From assembly GCA_003612585.1 (NCBI GenBank), contig RAZH01000012.1:28090-92089 (forward strand): a DNA stretch of 64,000 bases, in the 5' to 3' direction. The stretch is from a bacterium 1XD42-54 (lineage in GTDB: Bacteria; Bacillota; Clostridia; Lachnospirales; Lachnospiraceae). Below the pieces are notes generated by a model. It worked only from the letters and a program-made list of their open reading frames with translations, had not been told where the DNA came from and made no database searches. A program made the position numbers and the translations under genes. Below are positions 44,350 through 52,852 of this stretch, piece by piece (positions within the stretch are counted from its first letter, which is position 1; every line of letters starts with the position of its first letter).

Positions 44350-44363
44350 AAGAGGGGGAGCTG

Positions 44364-46130
44364 ATGCAAAAAATAGTGACAGGCTGGATAAATAAAAACC
44401 AGAAAAAGCTGAGTTTTTCTGTTATGGTAAATGCAGGGATTCTCATTCTCCTTCTGCTTTTCTTCCGACCGGAGTATGAGACAAATGACGATATGGGGAT
44501 CTGCAATCTGGTCAATGGCGCGAGAGGCGTGTATGAGAGTCATCTGGTCTACTCGAACTATTTTCTCGGCGCAGTGCTGTCCTGGTGTTACCGCATTACG
44601 CAGCGTGTACCGTGGTACCCGCTGCTTCAGTATGCGACTCTTTTTCTTTCTTATACGGCAGTGTTTTATGTGATACAGCGAAAAGTTTCAAGCACCTATG
44701 CACTGTGGCTTCCCCTGCCGATGCTGGTTTTCTTTTCTTATCAGGGTTATATCCGGCTTCAGTACACGAAGACGGCAGGGATAGCAGCGGCTGCTGGTTT
44801 TTTCCTTTTATTTTACGCGTTGGAGCAGGAAAAACTGTATTTCAGAGATATTCTTTGGGGGTATCTGCTGACCTGTCTTGGTTTTTTGTACCGGTCAGAG
44901 CAGTTTTTTGCAGAGGCAGCGGTTATGTCGGGGATTGGCGTGGCATTGTTGCTTGAGCTGAAAGGGCTGGAGAGACAGAGACGTAGGAAGCGGCTTTTGC
45001 GTTACGTGGGAAGTGCAACTGTTTTGCTTTTGGTACTTGGCGTTTTTTGGACTTCGGACCGTATGGCATACAGAGAGCCCGCATGGCAGGAATATCTCGC
45101 TTACAACGAAGCGCGGACAGAGCTGTTTGATTATGGTTTTCCGGCGTATTCCGAAAACAAAGAGGCGTATCAGGCACTTGGAATCAGTAAAACAGCCAAA
45201 AGGTTTTATGAGTCGTGGAACCATATGGATCAGGAGCGGTTTTCTACAGAAACAATGCAGGAACTGATAAAATTAAAGGAGCCGCGGACATTTGGGAATG
45301 AATTAAAAACAGAGTTTTTGGAGGAGTTTTTGCCCCGTTTTGTAAATATTGCCGGTATTTTCCTCTGTGCACTTTACGGGCTATATGGACTGCTTTGGGG
45401 GAGATGGCGGAAAAGTGACAGAATTGGAATCTTGTATGAAATTGTGGTGATTGCAGGGTTATACTTGTATCTGTTTTACCGTGGCAGGTATATCCATAAC
45501 CGCGTTGATACTGGAATCTGGTTTGCGGCAATTCTCGTGGTGATCCGGTTGTCGGAGCAGCGGATGAATCCGTTTACAAAACGGACCGGATTGGCGTTTG
45601 TACTGTCCTGCGTTTGTGTATTTCAGTTGAACTGGGCAGAACAGTTAAGATGGAATGCAGCAAAAGAAAAGGAAACGATGCTGCAGGAGAGAACTGTGAT
45701 CGAGACCATTCACAGCGATCAGGAGCATCTGTATCTGCTTAAAATGGGAAGTGTCTCATTTGCGAAAGCGTATGGTGTGTTTGATCGCATTCCGTATGGC
45801 ATCGGTGATAATCTGTATCCGCTTGGCGGCTGGCCGACAAAGACGCCGGTCTATACTACTGTACTGGAGCGTTACGGCGTGGAAAATCCGTTTCGGGATA
45901 TGATCGGAAGTGATACGATTTATTTGATTGACCAGAAAATTGAATCAACCCTCAAGTACCTGCATGACTGCTACAGCAGTGACGCCAGTGCAGAGGAGGT
46001 TATGCGGGTTGGACCATATCCGGTATACCGGATAAACGGACATATAGACGGCGGCAGGCAGGAAGTATCTTCCGCCGAAGATGTGCAGAAAAAAAGAGGA
46101 GAACAGAACAAACATGGAAGAAACAGTTGA
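44364..46130 (+). CDS. Polytopic membrane protein, possible GT-C type glycosyltransferase
   Basis: A 588-residue protein with about ten membrane segments in the first 420 residues and a soluble C-terminal region. An acidic pair, YETNDDMGI, in the first loop after the first membrane segment is where GT-C transferases carry their catalytic Asp/Glu. I recognise no named family. Its position 14 bases after a GtrB-like gene suggests the second half of a GtrB/GtrC-type system, in which the polyprenyl-linked sugar is moved to a surface acceptor outside. That role is inference. The end overlaps the next gene by 17 bases. Confidence 0.6.
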   Translation: MQKIVTGWINKNQKKLSFSVMVNAGILILLLLFFRPEYETNDDMGICNLVNGARGVYESHLVYSNYFLGAVLSWCYRITQRVPWYPLLQYATLFLSYTAVFYVIQRKVSSTYALWLPLPMLVFFSYQGYIRLQYTKTAGIAAAAGFFLLFYALEQEKLYFRDILWGYLLTCLGFLYRSEQFFAEAAVMSGIGVALLLELKGLERQRRRKRLLRYVGSATVLLLVLGVFWTSDRMAYREPAWQEYLAYNEARTELFDYGFPAYSENKEAYQALGISKTAKRFYESWNHMDQERFSTETMQELIKLKEPRTFGNELKTEFLEEFLPRFVNIAGIFLCALYGLYGLLWGRWRKSDRIGILYEIVVIAGLYLYLFYRGRYIHNRVDTGIWFAAILVVIRLSEQRMNPFTKRTGLAFVLSCVCVFQLNWAEQLRWNAAKEKETMLQERTVIETIHSDQEHLYLLKMGSVSFAKAYGVFDRIPYGIGDNLYPLGGWPTKTPVYTTVLERYGVENPFRDMIGSDTIYLIDQKIESTLKYLHDCYSSDASAEEVMRVGPYPVYRINGHIDGGRQEVSSAEDVQKKRGEQNKHGRNS

Positions 46131-47049
46131 AAAGATGCAATTTGCGGTTTTAATTGACGCCGATAATATCAGCTCCCGGTACGCGGCAACTATTTTTGAG
46201 GAGATGGAAAAATACGGGTTTTCCACGTGCCGCCGGATTTACGGGAACTGGTCTAAAGGAAATGGATGGACGGAGGAAACATTGCTGGAATATTCCACGA
46301 TTCCGGTGCAGCAGTTTTCTTATACAACCGGTAAAAATGCAACAGATATGGCTATGGTCATTGATGCCATGGATATTTTGTATAAGGATAAGGTACAGGG
46401 CTTTTGCCTTGTGACGAGCGACAGCGATTTTACAAGGCTGGCCATGAGGTTGCGTGAAGAGAACAAGTTTGTTCTGGGCATGGGAGAATCCAAAACACCG
46501 CTGGCACTGACGAGAGCCTGCAATAAATTTATCTATCTGAATCTGATTGCAGAGCAGAACAAGGACAGCGGCGCTGTGAGCGTACCGGAGGGTAGCGATG
46601 TGGAACAGTATGTCACTTCACTGGAAGAGATCAAACAGGCCATTTTGGGAATGCTAAATGATACGGGCGAAGGCGGAATTGAGCTGGGACTTGTCGGAAG
46701 CCGCCTGAATGAAAGATTTACGGATTTTGATGTGCGTAATTACGGGTATTCCAAATTGAGTGTTATGATTTTGGAGGAGCTTCAGGAGTTGAATTTACAG
46801 AAAGTGGGGCACCGCACTTTTATTAAACGGGGCGATTCCGTATCAAAAGAGGAGCTGGAACAGTATATCATTAAAATGATTGAGCGCAGCGGGGGAGTGA
46901 TAGAGAATCTCTCCACAATCAATGATGAGCTGCACAAAACATACAGCCATCTTGATCTCAAGGAATATGGATACAGCCGCATCTCAAGCTTTCTGCGAAG
47001 CCTGAAAACCGTGACAGTACGGGAAAATGCAGTGTTCCTAAAAAAATAA
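46114..47049 (+). CDS. NYN-domain RNase-like protein with two OST-HTH/LOTUS domains
   Basis: The protein has 311 residues from the ATG at 46114. A NYN (LabA-like, PIN-fold) domain covers residues about 8-145: FAVLIDADNIS, IYGNWSKGNGW, NATDMAMVIDAMDIL and CLVTSDSDFTRLAMRLRE carry the acidic metal-binding residues. Two winged-helix repeats follow (about 170-240 and 250-311), each ending in a similar YGYSKLSVMILEEL / YGYSRISSFLRSL, typical of OST-HTH/LOTUS modules that bind RNA. An RNA-directed nuclease or RNA-binding role is likely; targets are unknown. Confidence 0.85.
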   Translation: MEETVEKMQFAVLIDADNISSRYAATIFEEMEKYGFSTCRRIYGNWSKGNGWTEETLLEYSTIPVQQFSYTTGKNATDMAMVIDAMDILYKDKVQGFCLVTSDSDFTRLAMRLREENKFVLGMGESKTPLALTRACNKFIYLNLIAEQNKDSGAVSVPEGSDVEQYVTSLEEIKQAILGMLNDTGEGGIELGLVGSRLNERFTDFDVRNYGYSKLSVMILEELQELNLQKVGHRTFIKRGDSVSKEELEQYIIKMIERSGGVIENLSTINDELHKTYSHLDLKEYGYSRISSFLRSLKTVTVRENAVFLKK

Positions 47050-47093
47050 TAACATTGCAGATACCCATGAAAAAGGCTTACGCGGCTGAAGCA

Positions 47094-47762
47094 TCAGTGT
47101 TTGTCTGTGTGACACAGATGGTAAACCATTTCCGGCAGCTCTGAGAATGATGTAAAAACATCATCAGCGGCAGATAAGTCCTGATTGCCGGAATCCGGAT
47201 TGATAAAGCCAAAACAGGTCATGCCGGCAGCTTTGGCAGCAAGGCTTCCGTTGTGGGAATCTTCAATCACAAGACACTCCTTTGGCGGGATTTGCAGCTG
47301 CTTTGCTGTTTCCAGAAAAACATCTGGAGCAGGTTTCGGGTGCTTGACGCGTTCGCCGGAAAACAGGAGCCGGAAGCACTGGTCAATCTGCATCCGTTTC
47401 ATGGTGTATTCAATGTAATACTGATCGGAGCAGGAAGCGACGGCGAGCGGGAGGCCTTTTGCACACAGGGTTCTGACTGCGTTTGCAGCGCCTTCAATGG
47501 CGGGGATGCCCTCGTTTTTGAAAATCTCCTCTTTCAGCTCTACAAAGCGGGTACGGATTTGGGAATTATCGTGAAAGGAAACGCCGTACCATTCCTGAAT
47601 CAGATCGTGCAGATAGCGGGTGGTAGAACCGATACATTTTTTGTAACAGTCGTATGCAAGGGTAAAACCGTGTTCCGCGCAGATCTGTTCCCAGATGCGA
47701 AAGTGTACAGGTTCTGTGTTGATGAGTACGCCGTCCATATCAAAGATCACACATTTTATCAT
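47094..47762 (-). CDS. HAD-family phosphatase/phosphomutase (beta-phosphoglucomutase-like)
   Basis: The 222-residue protein has HAD motif I FDMDGVLINTEP (nucleophile D8, acid/base D10), motif II LAVASCS, motif III Lys in HPKPAPDVF and motif IV VIEDSHNG. The helical cap between residues 17 and 85 places it in the PGMB/YcjU-like group, with either sugar-phosphate phosphatase or beta-phosphoglucomutase activity. GGGAG lies 8 bases before the ATG on the minus strand, downstream of a TATACT -10. It stands alone. Confidence 0.88.
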   Translation of the reverse strand: MIKCVIFDMDGVLINTEPVHFRIWEQICAEHGFTLAYDCYKKCIGSTTRYLHDLIQEWYGVSFHDNSQIRTRFVELKEEIFKNEGIPAIEGAANAVRTLCAKGLPLAVASCSDQYYIEYTMKRMQIDQCFRLLFSGERVKHPKPAPDVFLETAKQLQIPPKECLVIEDSHNGSLAAKAAGMTCFGFINPDSGNQDLSAADDVFTSFSELPEMVYHLCHTDKH

Positions 47763-47890
47763 AGGTTACTCCCGTGGGTTTAAATTTCCGGAATCAGGGT
47801 TCCGGTTACATACAGTATAGTATAAGTGGATTTTACCTGCAAGAAAAAGAACTGCTTATTTGCTGTGTGGAAAAGAGGCTTTATTTTTGG

Positions 47891-47919
47891 TTGTGGTAAC
47901 GTGCAAAGTGCGTTATACT
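47891..47919 (+). promoter_or_regulatory. Promoter-like sequence upstream of pfkA
   Basis: TTGTGG (47891-47896), 17 bases, TATACT (47914-47919). It would start transcription near 47926, inside the first arm of the inverted repeats described next; a more upstream start cannot be excluded. Confidence 0.5.
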
Positions 47920-47920
47920 G

Positions 47921-47988
47921 AAGATATCCTTGTTAACGAAGGAGAAATTCTGTCCAGGCAGCAGTAGGGATATCTTAGCCGGACAGAA
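47921..47988 (+). promoter_or_regulatory. Interleaved inverted repeats before pfkA (possible pseudoknot or operators)
   Basis: AAGATATCC (47921-47929) is the exact complement of GGATATCTT (47968-47976), and TTCTGTCC (47948-47955) that of GGACAGAA (47981-47988). The two pairs interleave, which is the order of an H-type pseudoknot if transcribed as RNA. A third GATATC lies at 48031-48036, overlapping the spacing to the start codon. As DNA, the GATATC-centred sites could instead be protein operators. Confidence 0.5.
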
Positions 47989-48037
47989 ATATTCATACAG
48001 AGAATGATCTGTAAATAATCATAAAGGACGTGATATC

Positions 48038-49111
48038 ATGAAAAGGATAGGTTTGTTAACCAGCGGCGGCGACTGTCAGGCATTGAACGCTACAATGCGC
48101 GGTGTGGTAAAGGGGCTTTCCAGCAATCTGGATGATCTGGAAGTCTACGGATTCATGAATGGCTACAAAGGGCTGATTTATGGAGATTACCGGCTGCTGA
48201 CCTCAAGAGATTTTTCAGGTATTCTGACAAAGGGCGGAACGATTCTCGGCTCATCGAGACAGCCGTTTAAGCTGATGCGGGAACCGGATGAGAAGGGTCT
48301 GAACAAGGTAGAAGCGATGAAGCAGAATTATTACAAGCTTCGTCTTGACTGTCTCGTGATTCTTGGCGGAAACGGCACGCAGAAGACTGCCAATCTGCTG
48401 AGTGAAGAAGGTCTGAATATTATCCATTTGCCGAAGACGATCGACAATGATATTTTTGGTACTGATATGACGTTTGGTTTTTATAGTGCGGTAAATATTG
48501 CGACAGAAGCAATTGACTGCATTCATACAACGGCTGCTTCCCACAACCGCGTTTTTATTGTAGAGGTTATGGGACACAAGGTTGGCTGGCTGACACTGTA
48601 TTCCGGCATTGCAGGCGGTGCCGACATCATTTTGCTTCCGGAAATTCCGTATGACATCAAAAAAGTGATTGCAGCGATTGACCGGAGAACGAAAGCGGGA
48701 AAGGGCTTCACGGTTATTGCAGTGGCAGAGGGGGCAATCTCAAAAGAAGATGCCAAACTGAGCAAGAAAGAATATAAGAAAAAGATCGAAGAAAAGAAAT
48801 ATCCTTCTGTTGCGTATGAGCTGGCGGAAGAGATCAAGGCTGCGAACGGCCCTGAGGTGCGTATTACGGTTCCGGGGCATACACAGCGCGGCGGAAGTCC
48901 GTGTCCGTATGACCGTGTCCTTTCGACGAGAATCGGGGTAAAAGCGGCAGAGCTGATTCTGAACGAAGAGTACGGCTATATGGTAGCGATTGTGAATGGG
49001 AAGATGAAAAAGGTGCCGCTCAAGGAAGTGGCGGGAAAGCTGAAAACAGTATCCCCGAAGGACCCGATTATTCAGGAAATGAAAATGATGGGAATCAGTT
49101 TTGGAGATTAA
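48038..49111 (+). CDS. pfkA: 6-phosphofructokinase, group III-like
   Basis: The 357-residue phosphofructokinase has LTSGGDCQALNATMRG at the start, LGGNGTQKTA (residues 109-118), PKTIDNDI (132-139) and the MGHKVGWLT block. Gly at the position after GGN (Gly113) favours ATP as donor, while Lys in PKTIDND (K133) is shared with PPi-dependent and group III enzymes. The Asp normally seen in GGDG is Asn here. It catalyses fructose-6-phosphate to fructose-1,6-bisphosphate, the committed step of glycolysis. A purine-rich AAAGGACG lies before the ATG. Confidence 0.9.
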   Translation: MKRIGLLTSGGDCQALNATMRGVVKGLSSNLDDLEVYGFMNGYKGLIYGDYRLLTSRDFSGILTKGGTILGSSRQPFKLMREPDEKGLNKVEAMKQNYYKLRLDCLVILGGNGTQKTANLLSEEGLNIIHLPKTIDNDIFGTDMTFGFYSAVNIATEAIDCIHTTAASHNRVFIVEVMGHKVGWLTLYSGIAGGADIILLPEIPYDIKKVIAAIDRRTKAGKGFTVIAVAEGAISKEDAKLSKKEYKKKIEEKKYPSVAYELAEEIKAANGPEVRITVPGHTQRGGSPCPYDRVLSTRIGVKAAELILNEEYGYMVAIVNGKMKKVPLKEVAGKLKTVSPKDPIIQEMKMMGISFGD

Positions 49112-49165
49112 TCGAAAGGCTTTCCGGTTTCCGTAAAAAAAAACCTTTCTGGCAGGAACGTAAAG

Positions 49166-49210
49166 TGAGGTTGCCGCACGGGCGGATATCTGTGCGGCAG
49201 CCTCATTTTC
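49166..49210 (+). terminator. Strong terminator after pfkA
   Basis: TGAGGTTGCCGCAC (49166-49179) pairs with GTGCGGCAGCCTCA (49192-49205) over 14 bp with one G-U pair; TTTTC follows. Confidence 0.8.
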
Positions 49211-49303
49211 AGAAAAGTACAAGAACCGTAAGACAAATAAATGGTTGGAATAAAACAAAAATACTGTGATTTTGGATTTGGTGGCAGACGGGGAGAACGC
49301 ATC

Positions 49304-51085
49304 ATGGGCTATACAGCATTATACAGAAAATTTCGTCCGGATTCCTTTGCAGACGTAAAAGGACAGGAGCATATTGTTAAGACACTTCGGAATCAGATCA
49401 AGGCGGAGCGTATCGGACATGCATACCTTTTTTGTGGAACAAGGGGTACCGGGAAAACCACGGTTGCAAAAATTTTTGCCAAGGCAGTCAACTGTGAGCA
49501 TCCGGTGGACGGTAATCCCTGCAATACGTGCGCTGCGTGCAGGGCCATAGCTGCGGGCTCTTCTATGAATGTAATGGAGATTGACGCAGCTTCGAACAAC
49601 GGTGTGGATAACATCCGGGAAATTCGAGAAGAAGTGGCATATTCTCCGGCGGAGGGAAGATATAAGGTTTATATTATAGACGAGGTGCACATGCTGTCGA
49701 TTGGCGCTTTCAATGCACTGCTTAAAACTTTGGAGGAACCACCCTCCTATGTTATTTTTATTCTGGCAACAACCGAGGCGCATAAAATACCGGTGACAAT
49801 TCTATCAAGATGCCAGCGGTATGATTTTCGCAGGATTTCGCAGGAGACCATACAAGACAGGCTGACAGAACTGATGGAACAGGAGCAGGTCAGTGCGGAA
49901 GAGCGTGCGCTGCGCTATATTGCCAAAAAGGGGGATGGTTCCTTGCGTGATGCGCTGAGCCTTCTGGATCAGTGTATTGCATTTTATCTGGGTGAGACGC
50001 TGACATACGATAAAGTGCTTGAGGTGCTCGGTGCGGTTGACACAGAGGTATTCAGTGATCTTTTGCGCAAAATTCTGGATGAAGATCTGGTGGGCGCAAT
50101 CCGTCTGTTGGAAACGCTGATGATGCAGGGTCGTGACCTGACGCAGTTTGTGAATGATTTCACCTGGTATATGCGGAACCTCATGCTTCTGAAAGCTTCT
50201 GATGATATGGAGGACGTTCTGGATGTCTCCACAGAAAATCTGCTTCATTTGCAGGAGGAGGCTGCATTGATTCGAAGTGACACGCTGATGCGGTTTATCC
50301 GGATTTTTTCAGAGCTGGCAAACAGCATTCGCTATGCATCGAATAAGCGCGTGCTGCTGGAACTGGCTCTGATCAAGCTGTGCAAGCCGGAGGCGGAGCG
50401 GGATGAACTTTCACAGATCGAACGCATCCGGAAACTGGAACGGCGCCTGGAACAGATTGCGGCCGGCGGTATGATACAGATAAATGGCGGAATGCAGGCA
50501 GGCGGTATGATACAGATGGGATCCGGAATGCAAGCAGGCGGAACCATGCAGATGGGGCCCGGAGTGCAGTCGGATGGAACCATGCAGATAGGTCCCGGAG
50601 TGCAGCCGGATGGGACCATGCAGATAGGCCCCAGAATGCAGGCAGGCGGAACCATGCAGATGGGCTCAGGAATGCAGGCAGGCGGGGATATGTATGCAGC
50701 CGGGCAGGAGTTCGGGATCTCTTATCCGAAGGCAGCCCCGGACGATTTGAAACGGATTCGGTCCATGTGGAAAAGTATTATTGCAGAGACTACAGGACGG
50801 TTTCGAATTGCGCTCGCCTCAGCGGAACCGAAGTTTAATGTTCAGGATGAACAGGATGGCAGGCTGTACGTTGTGTTTGCAGATTTTCTGGCAGAGCGTT
50901 ATATTGATAATCGTGAGAGAATAGAAGAGCTGGAACAGATTATTGCAGATAAGACCGGAAAAAAGGCAGAGGTTCGTTTTGTTCTGGCAGCAGATGAGAG
51001 TATTCAGCGTGGAAAACTCTCTTCGATTGATATTGATGAAAGAATTCATGAATTTATTCATACAGATATAGAAATCGAAGATTAA
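49304..51085 (+). CDS. dnaX: DNA polymerase III subunit gamma/tau
   Basis: The protein has 593 residues from the ATG at 49304 (GGGGAG upstream). AAA+ clamp-loader module: Walker A GTRGTGKT (45-52), zinc cysteines C64, C73, C76, C79, DEVH box (IIDEVHML) and SRC sensor/arginine finger (ILSRCQRYDF). Domain III follows to about residue 370. Residues 388-459 are six 12-residue Gly/Met/Gln repeats, an unusual linker. The C-terminal region (from about 480) is the short tau-type domain. It loads the sliding clamp. It begins the dnaX-ybaB-recR operon conserved in Firmicutes. Confidence 0.95.
   Translation: MGYTALYRKFRPDSFADVKGQEHIVKTLRNQIKAERIGHAYLFCGTRGTGKTTVAKIFAKAVNCEHPVDGNPCNTCAACRAIAAGSSMNVMEIDAASNNGVDNIREIREEVAYSPAEGRYKVYIIDEVHMLSIGAFNALLKTLEEPPSYVIFILATTEAHKIPVTILSRCQRYDFRRISQETIQDRLTELMEQEQVSAEERALRYIAKKGDGSLRDALSLLDQCIAFYLGETLTYDKVLEVLGAVDTEVFSDLLRKILDEDLVGAIRLLETLMMQGRDLTQFVNDFTWYMRNLMLLKASDDMEDVLDVSTENLLHLQEEAALIRSDTLMRFIRIFSELANSIRYASNKRVLLELALIKLCKPEAERDELSQIERIRKLERRLEQIAAGGMIQINGGMQAGGMIQMGSGMQAGGTMQMGPGVQSDGTMQIGPGVQPDGTMQIGPRMQAGGTMQMGSGMQAGGDMYAAGQEFGISYPKAAPDDLKRIRSMWKSIIAETTGRFRIALASAEPKFNVQDEQDGRLYVVFADFLAERYIDNRERIEELEQIIADKTGKKAEVRFVLAADESIQRGKLSSIDIDERIHEFIHTDIEIED
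50465..50680 (+). repeat. Six tandem 36-bp units inside dnaX
   Basis: Units start at 50465, 50501, 50537, 50573, 50609 and 50645, each encoding 12 residues of the type GGTMQMGSGMQA with small changes. Units 3-5 have diverged most (SDGTMQIGPGVQP). The array keeps the frame, so a change in copy number would only alter linker length. Confidence 0.9.
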
Positions 51086-51130
51086 AAATGATACAATCAA
51101 AAAGAACAGTTTTGATGATGGAGGAGAAAT

Positions 51131-51484
51131 ATGGCAAAGCGTGGAGGATTCCCGGGAGGTATGCCGGGCAACATGAGTAATCTGATGAAGCAGGCGCAGA
51201 AAATGCAGAAGCAGATGGAAGAGAACCAGAAAGCACTGGAAGAGAAAGAGTTTACGGCTACAGCCGGTGGCGGAGCGGTAGAAGTGACGATATCCGGCAA
51301 AAAAGAAGTGACCAAGGTAAAGCTCTCAGAGGAGGTTGTGGACCCGGATGATATCGAGATGCTGGAAGATCTGATTGTGGCAGCTACGAATGAAGCGCTG
51401 CGTCAGGTAGAGGAAGCATCCGCGTCTGCAATGTCTAAGCTCGCAGGCGGGCTTGGGGGAGGACTGGGAGGCTTTGGGTTCTGA
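51131..51484 (+). CDS. ybaB: YbaB/EbfC nucleoid-associated protein
   Basis: A 117-residue DNA-binding protein: Gly/Met-rich start (GGFPGGMPGNMSNLMKQAQKMQ), then the YbaB core FTATAGGGAVEVTISGKKEV and DLIVAATNEAL, and a Gly-rich tail. It binds DNA as a dimer. GGAGG lies 7 bases before the ATG. Its stop codon overlaps the recR start (ATGA-type junction), as usual in the dnaX-ybaB-recR operon. Confidence 0.95.
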   Translation: MAKRGGFPGGMPGNMSNLMKQAQKMQKQMEENQKALEEKEFTATAGGGAVEVTISGKKEVTKVKLSEEVVDPDDIEMLEDLIVAATNEALRQVEEASASAMSKLAGGLGGGLGGFGF

Positions 51485-52080
51485 TGGACTATTACGGAAG
51501 CCAGATGACGAAGCTGATTGAGCAGCTTTCATCACTGCCGGGCATAGGCGGCAAGTCCGCCCAGCGCCTGGCATTTCATATTGTGCATATGCCGAAAGAA
51601 CAGGTGGAGCAGCTTACCACATCAATCACTAATGCGCGTAACAACATCCGCTATTGCAACGAATGTTTTACGATGACAGATCAGGAAACGTGTCCGATAT
51701 GCAGCAATCCTGCCAGAGATAAGAAGACAATTATGGTGGTGGAGAGTACCAGAGATCTGGCAGCATACGAAAAGACCGGGAAATATGAGGGTGTGTACCA
51801 TGTCCTTCACGGAGCGATTTCCCCTATGCTCGGGATCGGTCCGGGAGATATCCGACTAAAAGAGCTGATGCAGCGACTTCAGGGAGACGTGAACGAGGTC
51901 ATCATTGCGACCAATTCCAGCCTGGAAGGCGAGACGACAGCGATGTATATCAGCAAGCTAATCAAGCCGACCGGGATTAAGGTCAGCCGGATTGCAAGCG
52001 GTGTTCCGGTAGGCGGGGATCTCGAGTATATTGACGAGGTTACGCTTCTGCGTGCTTTGGAGGGGCGGGTTGAGCTTTAG
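51484..52080 (+). CDS. recR: Recombination mediator RecR
   Basis: The 198-residue protein has the helix-hairpin-helix start LSSLPGIGGKSAQRLAFH, zinc cysteines C58, C61, C70 and C73, the Toprim domain (VVESTRDLAAYEKTGKY) and the Walker B-like C-terminal segment RIASGVPVGGDLEYID. With RecF/RecO it loads RecA on gapped DNA. The length matches the family (198-200). Confidence 0.97.
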   Translation: MDYYGSQMTKLIEQLSSLPGIGGKSAQRLAFHIVHMPKEQVEQLTTSITNARNNIRYCNECFTMTDQETCPICSNPARDKKTIMVVESTRDLAAYEKTGKYEGVYHVLHGAISPMLGIGPGDIRLKELMQRLQGDVNEVIIATNSSLEGETTAMYISKLIKPTGIKVSRIASGVPVGGDLEYIDEVTLLRALEGRVEL

Positions 52081-52134
52081 GCATTCGCTGTGTCTTTTGC
52101 ATAAAACTCGTCAGCCCTGTGCCCTTGCGCAAAG

Positions 52135-52686
52135 TCAGCCCTTACGCGCTGGCAGACAGGCGTTCACGATACAATGGCAGATGATATCTGCCATAGCAGA
52201 TACGGTGGAAAGCCTGGCTGTTTGCAGATCAAGGTAAGGCTGGCTGCTTTCGCTGTTGGCAATTCCTGTGATAGAAATATCTCCGATTTCGGGCAGCTTT
52301 TTGAAAACACCGGCTCCGGGGCGCAGATGTCCGGGACGGATAAAAATACCACCGACCTGATTCGGGTCGCCAAGAGAGGCATCCACTGCAATGACAATGC
52401 GGTTGGGATGCTTCTTTTTTATTTGTGAAATGGTGTCTGGAAGATTCAGTGCATGTACTGTGTGCTGAAGCGTTCCGTAAATAGGCAGCTGGTCTTTCAC
52501 GGTACGTTCCAGTGTGGTTCCGACCAGCGGACCAAGGCAGTCGCCGATGATGCGGTCCGTCCCGATACAGAGAATAACAGGGGTATCTGGCCTGTCCGGG
52601 AAAGATTTTATCAGTTTTTTGAGGCACATTGCCTGTGAGGAAGCCGAAGTATCCGGTAAATATGAAATATTTGGGTAAGCTGTCAT
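52135..52686 (-). CDS. yyaC: YyaC-type spore protein (DUF1256, Gpr protease fold)
   Basis: The protein has 183 residues from the ATG at 52686 (GAGGTGG upstream on the minus strand); the frame is open farther but without a site. It has the DUF1256 blocks ILCIGTDRIIGDCLGPLVGT, TVHALNLPD and VIAVDASLGDPNQVGGIFIRPGHLRPGAGV, which match YyaC, a forespore protein of the germination-protease fold. The precise role in spores is not settled. It is convergent to recR. Together with spmA it shows that the organism forms spores or descends from spore formers. Confidence 0.88.
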   Translation of the reverse strand: MTAYPNISYLPDTSASSQAMCLKKLIKSFPDRPDTPVILCIGTDRIIGDCLGPLVGTTLERTVKDQLPIYGTLQHTVHALNLPDTISQIKKKHPNRIVIAVDASLGDPNQVGGIFIRPGHLRPGAGVFKKLPEIGDISITGIANSESSQPYLDLQTARLSTVSAMADIICHCIVNACLPARKG

Positions 52687-52852
52687 AATCCACCTCTCTG
52701 TTACTAATCTTTTCATTTTATCCGGAAACCCGGGACAGTATACAAAAAAAGAAAAATTTTGAAAAAAATTCTGTTTTTGTCCATGAAATACTAAATTCTG
52801 CATAAAGTATATGGTAAGGTTATGTGAATATGGCAAAAGGAGTGAGAGGAGT

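Noticed and set aside
49112..49303. A possible SRP RNA (scRNA) gene before dnaX, as in some Firmicutes
   Set aside because: The gap holds the pfkA terminator and no SRP-type helix 8 sequence.
49910..49945. A possible programmed frameshift in dnaX (AAAAAG run)
   Set aside because: The run lies inside the clamp-loader core, without the E. coli-type slippery site, stem-loop or a nearby alternative stop, so a short gamma form is not supported.
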